From assembly GCA_017509375.1 (NCBI GenBank), contig JAFWPT010000306.1, positions 1 through 6,257 on the forward strand: a stretch of DNA of 6,257 bases, in the 5' to 3' direction. The notes beneath the pieces are model-generated. The model was given only the letters and a program-made list of their open reading frames with translations. It had not been told where the DNA came from and did not search any database. The stretch is from Bacteroidales bacterium. Lineage in GTDB: Bacteria; Bacteroidota; Bacteroidia; Bacteroidales; UBA932. The number at the start of each line of letters is the position of its first letter. Positions within the stretch are counted from its first letter, which is position 1. A program made the translations under genes and the position numbers. This document shows positions 1-3,992 of the stretch, in pieces.

Positions 1-372
1 GCCATCCGAAAAACAAGCCTCCCCCGTCCCCTCCCAAGGAGGGGTGAAGGATTAGGTCGTCTTGAGGATGTTTTTACCTCCTTGGGAGGGGGTAGAAGAG
101 GCTACACTCTCAATGTCCTTCCTCCCGCCTTCACTACAGACCCAGACACCCCTCGCGTGGAACTCAATTACAACGAGGCTCTGCAATATCTACGTCGTGA
201 AGCCGTCCGTGTTCCGGCACCAAGGGGGATGGTGCTGCTATGTTATCAGGGCTATATTTTAGGTCCCGGCAAGTGTGTTGGTAATCGCATCAATAATTTA
301 TATCCCGATCAGTGGCGCATCCGTACTACCTATACCACCCCGTTCACCTTGGGTAATCAGTCTGCAGATTAG
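1..372 (+). CDS. RsmF-like rRNA cytosine-C5 methyltransferase, C-terminal part (5' end outside window)
   Basis: This is the 3' end of a gene whose frame is open from base 1 to the TAG at 370-372, so the start lies upstream of the window. From about base 157 the protein reads VELNYNEALQYLRREAV, then GMVLLCYQGYILGPGKCVGNR and NNLYPDQWRIRT. This is the pattern of the C-terminal PUA-like RNA-binding domain of the RsmF/NOL1/NOP2 family, which uses S-adenosylmethionine to make 5-methylcytosine in rRNA. The SAM-binding catalytic domain, with its cysteine motifs, is not in the window. The first ~34 codons are low-complexity (LPRPLPRRGEG, LGGGRRG) and come from a palindromic repeat that sits in frame. 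A TTG at 82 could be taken as a start but lies within that repeat, so I treat the gene as partial. It converges on the AraC gene with a 34-bp gap. The family call is good; the exact rRNA target is not determinable. Confidence 0.72.
   Translation, partial: AIRKTSLPRPLPRRGEGLGRLEDVFTSLGGGRRGYTLNVLPPAFTTDPDTPRVELNYNEALQYLRREAVRVPAPRGMVLLCYQGYILGPGKCVGNRINNLYPDQWRIRTTYTTPFTLGNQSAD
16..103. repeat. 88-bp imperfect palindromic (MITE/REP-like) element
   Basis: Two inverted arms, 16-42 and 77-103, match at 22 of 27 positions around a 34-base centre. The outer ends are AGCCTC and GAGGCT. The inner 15 bases CCCCTCCCAAGGAGG (28-42) are perfectly inverted at 77-91, and each inner block is itself a near palindrome (CCTCC/GGAGG). 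There is no transposase, so it would be non-autonomous. A possible 3-bp flanking duplication (aca at 13-15 and 104-106) is too short to rely on. From memory, similar C/T-rich palindromes are common between genes in Bacteroidales; here the element lies inside an open frame. Copy number elsewhere cannot be judged. Confidence 0.68.
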
Positions 373-383
373 TGTTTATTCGG

Positions 384-400
384 CGCTGATATTTCCAGCG
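384..400. terminator. Weak hairpin between convergent genes
   Basis: CGCTG (384-388) can pair with CAGCG (396-400) around a 7-base loop in the 34-bp gap between the converging methyltransferase and AraC genes. The position suits a two-way terminator, but the stem is only 5 bp and no T-run follows on either strand, so this is a weak suggestion. Confidence 0.2.
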
Positions 401-406
401 TATTGG

Positions 407-1306
407 TTACATTGTCTCGTTTTTCCTAAGATCTGTTGGTGAAAAACCAGCTATGCGTCTGAAAGCGGTTGAGAAGTAGTCAGGATTAGTGAACCCTACC
501 TCATATGCTATTTCCTTGAGGGGTTTTGTGGTGTTCATAATTAGGAATTTGCTCTTCTTGATGCGCGTTTCCTGAATGTAATGGTAAGGCGACTTGCCTG
601 TGTGCTTTTGGAATATCTTGCGAAAACGGCTGTATCCCCATCCGATGGCCTGAGCCACATCTTCAGAACTGATTTCGTCCCTATAGTGATTATGGATGAA
701 GAGCAAAGCCTGGTGTATGTCTTCAGCGATAATTTTTTCTTGCAAAGTTGATGTTTTGTCGTATGCTGATATGTAGCCCAATAGCATGTTTACGTAACCG
801 CTCAGCAACTGCTGATAGCCTTTCTCCATGTGCTGCGCAGTCTTTATGCCCAGGTTAAAGAGGTTGACAATATCATTGTTCAATGTTATGGGCAGATGGA
901 ACAAGGGGTGCTTTGTGGAAAAGAAGCCGTTCTTTACCCTCGCCTCTATATTTGGCCCGCGGAATCCGATCCAATACTCCTTCCATCCGGTAGTTGTGTC
1001 CGGATGATAGGTGTGGCGTTCCTGGGGAAAAAGCATCATCACATCTCCTGCCTTCACCTGCATCTCGCCTGCTGTCTCGGTGCGGAAAAATCCCGCACCA
1101 TTCGAGCAATAGATTAGCTGGTATTCGTCTAACATACGGCCTGCGGCAGGCTGGAATCTGTACGAGAGGGGGTGCTCTGCTGGAGGATAAGCCTCTCCGG
1201 GCTGAATTTCTTGCGTTCCAACACAGTTGACAGTGAGACCCCAGTCCAAATCGTGTTCTACTGAAGGCAGGTACTTATAATTGAGGTGCTCGTTCATCGT
1301 TGTCAT
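407..1306 (-). CDS. AraC-family transcriptional regulator, probable rhamnose-responsive activator
   Basis: This is a 299-residue protein of normal AraC-family length. The N-terminal half is a cupin-like sugar-sensing domain, roughly residues 48-120, with VKAGDVMMLFPQERHTYHP at 84-102 as the typical cupin strand-turn. The C-terminal DNA-binding domain (about 197-296) has two helix-turn-helix units: SSEDVAQAIGWGYSRFRKIF at 213-232, and a second at about 262-295 containing IAYEVGFTNPDYFSTAFRR and then GFSPTDLRK, the classical AraC signature. There is no signal peptide or membrane segment, so it is a soluble one-component regulator, not a hybrid two-component system. The start at 1306 follows a −7 element by about 30 bp; an in-frame ATG at residue 4 is an alternative. 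It is transcribed divergently from the GH78 gene. Twenty-one-bp-spaced repeats lie before both rhamnosidase genes, so I infer that it activates them. The rhamnose effector is inferred only from the neighbouring enzymes. Confidence 0.9.
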   Translation of the reverse strand: MTTMNEHLNYKYLPSVEHDLDWGLTVNCVGTQEIQPGEAYPPAEHPLSYRFQPAAGRMLDEYQLIYCSNGAGFFRTETAGEMQVKAGDVMMLFPQERHTYHPDTTTGWKEYWIGFRGPNIEARVKNGFFSTKHPLFHLPITLNNDIVNLFNLGIKTAQHMEKGYQQLLSGYVNMLLGYISAYDKTSTLQEKIIAEDIHQALLFIHNHYRDEISSEDVAQAIGWGYSRFRKIFQKHTGKSPYHYIQETRIKKSKFLIMNTTKPLKEIAYEVGFTNPDYFSTAFRRIAGFSPTDLRKNETM

Positions 1307-1335
1307 ATTTTAGAGTAATGAATGATATTCTTATG

Positions 1336-1343
1336 CAAATATA
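1336..1343 (-). promoter_or_regulatory. Bacteroidetes −7 promoter element for the AraC gene
   Basis: Read on the minus strand this is TATATTTG followed by C, an exact match to TAnnTTTG. A TTTG (1370-1367 on the minus strand) lies 23 bases upstream, a little longer than the usual ~19-21-base gap to the −33 element. Transcription would begin near 1329, giving a leader of about 20 bases before the ATG at 1306. Confidence 0.55.
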
Positions 1344-1410
1344 CTCAGAAATATTATACCCGCTATCAAATACTTTCCCTTTTTACATACTTATGTTCTT
1401 TTTTTTCTTT

Positions 1411-1473
1411 CAAATGTCATTATTCTATGGTATATTGTCATTTTTTAAAGGTCGGCTGTCAGTTAATAACATA
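1411..1473 (+). promoter_or_regulatory. Triple 21-bp-spaced direct repeat, likely AraC-type operator of the GH78 promoter
   Basis: TGTCATT occurs at 1415-1421 and 1436-1442, and TGTCAGT at 1457-1463. The starts are exactly 21 bp apart, two helical turns. The first two units agree over 13 of 17 positions and share a second box, GGT, at unit positions 15-17 (1429-1431 and 1450-1452). Each is therefore a two-box half-site of the kind AraC proteins contact with their two helix-turn-helix units. The third unit keeps only the first box and leads straight into the −7 element at 1472. The same arrangement precedes the GH106 gene. Binding by the adjacent AraC protein is inference. Confidence 0.72.
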
Positions 1474-1480
1474 AATTTGC
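1472..1480 (+). promoter_or_regulatory. Bacteroidetes −7 element of the GH78 promoter
   Basis: TAAATTTGC matches TAnnTTTG exactly, with the frequent following C. No TTTG is found at the −33 position (about 1448-1452), where instead the AAAGGT end of the second operator repeat lies. This suggests a promoter that depends on an activator. Transcription would start near 1486, leaving about 34 bases before the out-of-frame ATG at 1520. Confidence 0.6.
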
Positions 1481-1519
1481 AGCAGGAAACAAAGCGTAAA
1501 CCGACAAATTAACATTATA

Positions 1520-1560
1520 ATGAAAAAGAACAGGTTTTATCTCTCGTCATAACATTTGTT
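1520..1560 (+). pseudogene. Frameshifted signal-peptide segment of the GH78 gene
   Basis: The ATG at 1520 begins MKKNRFYLSS and then hits TAA at 1550-1552. The other frame, continuous with the GH78 ORF, reads EQVLSLVITFVMSTCMYA then LEVG, a good hydrophobic signal-peptide core with an Ala cleavage site, but it has no start codon after the stop at 1510-1512. One extra A in the A5 run at 1523-1527 would join them as MKKEQVLSLVITFVMSTCMYA, a normal Sec signal peptide. So a single-base deletion in a short A-tract, or a sequencing error there, has separated the start codon from the enzyme. The ATG at 1561 lies inside the signal peptide and would give a protein without a working export signal. Confidence 0.7.
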
Positions 1561-3558
1561 ATGTCAACTTGTATGTATGCCCTTGAGGTAGGTCATCTTA
1601 AGACTCAGGCATATACCAATCCCATTGGTATTGACCTTACAACTCCTTCTTTCAGTTGGGTGCTCTCTTCTTCCGAACGGAATGTGATGCAGACATCCTA
1701 TAGCATCAGGGTCAGCACCGAGCGCGATTTCAGTGATGTGGTGTGGGAATCGGGCACTATTGAGAGCGACCAGTCGGCAGATGTGCAGGCAACGGGTTTC
1801 ACACCCCAGGCCCGCACCCGGTATTATTGGCAGGTAACCGTTACCGACAACAAGGGCAATGCCGCTATCAGCACAGAGCGGGCCTACTTCGAGGTAGGAC
1901 TGAAGAACACCTCGGCCTGGAATCGTGCCAAATGGATAAAAGGTACCCGTACGCCTAAGAGCGGTACTTCCGTTGCTGTTATCAAGGACTACGAGGTAGA
2001 GGTGAAGTTCGAGGTCAGACAGTTGGCTGCCGGCCTTATCTTTGCCGCCAGGGATCACGACAATTACTATATGTGGCAGATTAACACCCTGACCGGTTCG
2101 CCACGTTTCCGTCCTCATCGCTGGCAGAACGGTAATCCGGCCTGTATGTCGGAGAATGCCTTGGGAGTCGATGTCAGGAATGGTGAGGTACACACCCTTC
2201 GCATTGAGGTCAGGAATGCTGCTACCGCCACAACTTTTGTGGACGGTAAGCAGGTGGATTCCCGCACGGGCGAATTTGCCTATGGCGATTTCGGCTTCCG
2301 CGAGGACTATGACAACGGTAATACAGCCGAGGAAGCATATTTTGACGATTTCAAGGTTACCAGTAATGGCGAAACGCTGTTGGAGGAACACTTCGAGAAG
2401 GCAGAGGATAATACCTTCTTGGGCGGAACGGTAGAGAACGGGCGCTTCTATATCAAGGGCCCCGGCACCTATTGCTGGCAGGAGAAAGGCAGTACGCTGG
2501 GCGGCGCAACACTCTTCCGCAAAGCTTTTGCAGCAAAGAGCGGCATCAGGAAGGCTCGTCTTTATGCCACAGGTCTTGGCGTTTATAACGTATATATAAA
2601 TGGAACGCGCGTGGGAATCACTTATGATGACGGCACCACAGAGCAGGACGAATTGAAACCTGGCTTCACCGAGTTTACCAAGACGGTCTTCTATACTACC
2701 CACGATGTTACGGCTCTCCTTCGCGAAGGCGATAATGCCATTGGTGCTGAGTTAACCAGCGGTTGGTGGAACGGTGCCATTGCCCACGGTATGTATGGCA
2801 GCAAGCCCGTAGCTTTCAGGGGAATGCTCATCATAACCTATGAGGATGGGACAGAAGAAACCGTTGCGACGGATACTTCGTGGTCCTGCAACACCAACGG
2901 AGCCCTCCGTAAGGGCGACATCTATAATGGTGAGACCTACGATGCCCGACTGGAGAGCAACTGGTCAGAGGCTGACTACGACGAAGCCGATTGGTACAAA
3001 ACAGCCGTCAGCAGCGATTTCCAGGGCACCATCCGTGCCTTCGAGGGACCAGCCGTCAAGGCTGTGCCTGCCTTGGCGCGTATGCCCAAGACCGTAACCA
3101 TTTACGAGGGGACAAAGCCCAACGGCAAGACATTCGGTCAGATTAATGTTGTATCTGAACTCGCCGGACAGAACAGCTTCCAGCTCAAGGCCGGGCAGAC
3201 AGCTGTCATAGACCTGGGTCAGAATGCTGCCGGATGGGTCAGCTATACGGCAAAGGGTGAATCCGGAACCCGACTGCGTTTCCGCTTCGGTGAGATGCCT
3301 AACACAACGGGTGACCGCGGACGCGGTGACGATGGTCCTGCAGGTTCTGTCTATACCGAGAATCTCCGTAGTGCCGAAGCTACCCTTACCTATACCCTGA
3401 AGGGCGCTCCTGAGGGGGAGAGCTATCATCCTACCAGCACCTTTATGGGCTTCCGCTATATAGAAGTTACTACAACCCGTGACGTAGAACTGACCGATGT
3501 GGTAGGCGAGACCGTACCCTCGGCTATGGACGAACAGTCTTCGCACAAGAGGAAATGA
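1561..3558 (+). CDS. GH78 alpha-L-rhamnosidase, truncated: all N-terminal domains, no catalytic domain
   Basis: The 665-codon ORF matches the non-catalytic first part of a GH78 alpha-L-rhamnosidase, a secreted enzyme releasing terminal rhamnose from plant or bacterial glycans. In order it has: a fibronectin-like domain (about 10-112, with TRYYWQVTVTDNKGN); an inserted jelly-roll-like segment (about 140-310, with GLIFAARDHDNYYMWQIN and FDDFKVTSNG); Bac_rhamnosid_N (about 320-500, with ARLYATGLGVYNVYINGTRV and GNAIGAEL-type DNAIGAELTSGWWNG); and the second Bac_rhamnosid domain (about 505-648, with DLGQNAAGWV, RFRFGEM and FMGFRYIEVT). Family members then continue into an (alpha/alpha)6 catalytic barrel of several hundred residues. 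Here the homology stops at about residue 658, and seven unrelated codons lead to TGA. The signal peptide is also out of frame upstream. The gene has its own promoter and operator. It is most likely a pseudogene or an assembly chimera; any product should be inactive. The family call itself is firm. Confidence 0.88.
   Translation: MSTCMYALEVGHLKTQAYTNPIGIDLTTPSFSWVLSSSERNVMQTSYSIRVSTERDFSDVVWESGTIESDQSADVQATGFTPQARTRYYWQVTVTDNKGNAAISTERAYFEVGLKNTSAWNRAKWIKGTRTPKSGTSVAVIKDYEVEVKFEVRQLAAGLIFAARDHDNYYMWQINTLTGSPRFRPHRWQNGNPACMSENALGVDVRNGEVHTLRIEVRNAATATTFVDGKQVDSRTGEFAYGDFGFREDYDNGNTAEEAYFDDFKVTSNGETLLEEHFEKAEDNTFLGGTVENGRFYIKGPGTYCWQEKGSTLGGATLFRKAFAAKSGIRKARLYATGLGVYNVYINGTRVGITYDDGTTEQDELKPGFTEFTKTVFYTTHDVTALLREGDNAIGAELTSGWWNGAIAHGMYGSKPVAFRGMLIITYEDGTEETVATDTSWSCNTNGALRKGDIYNGETYDARLESNWSEADYDEADWYKTAVSSDFQGTIRAFEGPAVKAVPALARMPKTVTIYEGTKPNGKTFGQINVVSELAGQNSFQLKAGQTAVIDLGQNAAGWVSYTAKGESGTRLRFRFGEMPNTTGDRGRGDDGPAGSVYTENLRSAEATLTYTLKGAPEGESYHPTSTFMGFRYIEVTTTRDVELTDVVGETVPSAMDEQSSHKRK
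3530..3545 (+). other. Junction between GH78 and TolC-type coding sequence
   Basis: GH78-type protein (VVGETVPSAMDE) ends about 3534 in one frame. TolC/NodT-type protein (FAQEEMNQWYVQTV) is readable from about 3540 in another frame. The switch is out of frame, joins proteins of unrelated function, and leaves both genes incomplete. The exact breakpoint and any microhomology cannot be fixed without the parent genes. Confidence 0.7.
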
Positions 3559-3851
3559 ATCAATGGTATGTTCAGACAGTCATCGATGCAGGCAACGAGG
3601 TGAACGAGGCACTTGCCGACTATCAGTCTTCTGCCGAGAAACACCAGTATTACCAGCGTCAGATTGAGGTATTGCACGAAGCTTACATCGGTACCCATGA
3701 GTTGATGGACAATGGTAAGGCCAGTTATCTGGAGGTTCTTACAGCTCAGGAGTCGTTACTCAGTTCCCAACTGAGCGAGGCGATGAATATGTATTCTGCT
3801 TCCAAGGCACTCATTGCCCTTTATATTGCTTTGGGTGGCGGTTCGAAGTAA
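3555..3851 (+). CDS. TolC/NodT-family outer-membrane efflux protein, C-terminal fragment
   Basis: The ORF encodes 98 residues, and the same frame extends back to about 3540 (FAQEE) as protein-like sequence. It matches the end of outer-membrane factors of RND-type efflux pumps, which are normally around 450-480 residues. The visible parts are the helix DAGNEVNEALADYQ, the segment GKASYLEVLTAQESLLSSQL and the ending ALIALYIALGGG, all typical of the last coiled-coil helices of the NodT/CusC-like family. The N-terminal lipoprotein signal, the beta-barrel strands and the first repeat are absent. The ATG at 3555 overlaps the GH78 stop (ATGA), but this is just where the gene was cut. No promoter of its own is seen, and a strong terminator follows 22 bp after the stop. 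It is a remnant, not a functional channel. Confidence 0.82.
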   Translation: MNQWYVQTVIDAGNEVNEALADYQSSAEKHQYYQRQIEVLHEAYIGTHELMDNGKASYLEVLTAQESLLSSQLSEAMNMYSASKALIALYIALGGGSK

Positions 3852-3873
3852 GTTGTCGTCATATAGAAAGATC

Positions 3874-3898
3874 AAAGACGGTGCTCGCACCGTCTTTT
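3874..3898 (+). terminator. Rho-independent terminator after the TolC fragment
   Basis: AAAGACGGTGC (3874-3884) and GCACCGTCTTT (3887-3897) form a perfect 11-bp stem, with a tight loop around TC and a T-rich tail (TTTT at 3895-3898, TTTT at 3903-3906). It ends transcription from the TolC side and isolates the GH106 promoter. Its tail merges with the first operator repeat of that promoter. Confidence 0.88.
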
Positions 3899-3951
3899 GT
3901 CATTTTGTATAGTTAAAATGTCAAATATTCAAGGGAACAGCGGCGTTAATA
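3898..3951 (+). promoter_or_regulatory. 21-bp-spaced repeats before GH106, same layout as the GH78 operator
   Basis: TGTCATT (3898-3904) and TGTCAAA (3919-3925) start exactly 21 bp apart, and the second unit has GG at unit positions 15-16 (3933-3934), as at the GH78 promoter. The third position (3940) has lost TGTCA but keeps GTTAATA (3945-3951), identical to 1462-1468. Distances from each unit to the −7 element are 57, 36 and 15 bp, equal to those before GH78 (constant offset 2483). This points to one regulator acting on both genes, most simply the AraC protein at 407-1306. Confidence 0.7.
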
Positions 3952-3954
3952 CCG

Positions 3955-3963
3955 TATTTTTGC
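3955..3963 (+). promoter_or_regulatory. Bacteroidetes −7 element of the GH106 promoter
   Basis: TATTTTTGC is an exact TAnnTTTG match followed by C. As at the GH78 promoter, no −33 TTTG is present and the sequence there is CAAGGG from the operator repeat. Transcription should start near 3969, giving a ~24-base AT-rich leader without a Shine-Dalgarno sequence before the ATG at 3993. Confidence 0.6.
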
Positions 3964-3992
3964 AATATTAATCATATCATATTGTTTTTATT

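Noticed and set aside
1411..1473. A mini CRISPR array, from the regular 21-bp repeats
   Set aside because: The repeats are only 5-7 bp with partly conserved spacers and lie at a promoter; the spacing fits operator half-sites. No cas genes are present.
1300..1512. A 70-codon plus-strand ORF across the divergent intergenic region, hydrophobic and Phe-rich
   Set aside because: The hydrophobicity comes from the T-rich DNA, it overlaps both promoters and all operator repeats, and it has no plausible promoter or start context.
1520..1552. A 10-codon leader peptide (MKKNRFYLSS) acting as an attenuator
   Set aside because: No terminator or alternative hairpin follows, and a one-base shift rebuilds a normal signal peptide, so a frameshift is the simpler explanation.
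1562..1566. Another TGTCA at the 1561 ATG, 105 bp (5 x 21) after the third repeat
   Set aside because: TGTCA is expected by chance several times per strand in a window this size; it is inside coding sequence and lacks the extended unit.
1564..2703. A 379-codon open frame on the minus strand opposite GH78
   Set aside because: The plus strand has clear rhamnosidase domains here. The antisense translation is Cys- and Ile-rich with no recognisable motif and no promoter, as expected from codon bias on the coding strand.
2965..3546. A 193-codon minus-strand open frame
   Set aside because: It is antisense to the GH78 Bac_rhamnosid domains, has no family features, and ends at the junction only by chance.
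3555..3558. ATGA overlap suggesting translational coupling of GH78 and the TolC ORF
   Set aside because: TolC-type sequence continues upstream of this ATG in the same frame, so the ATG is an internal methionine codon and the overlap is accidental.
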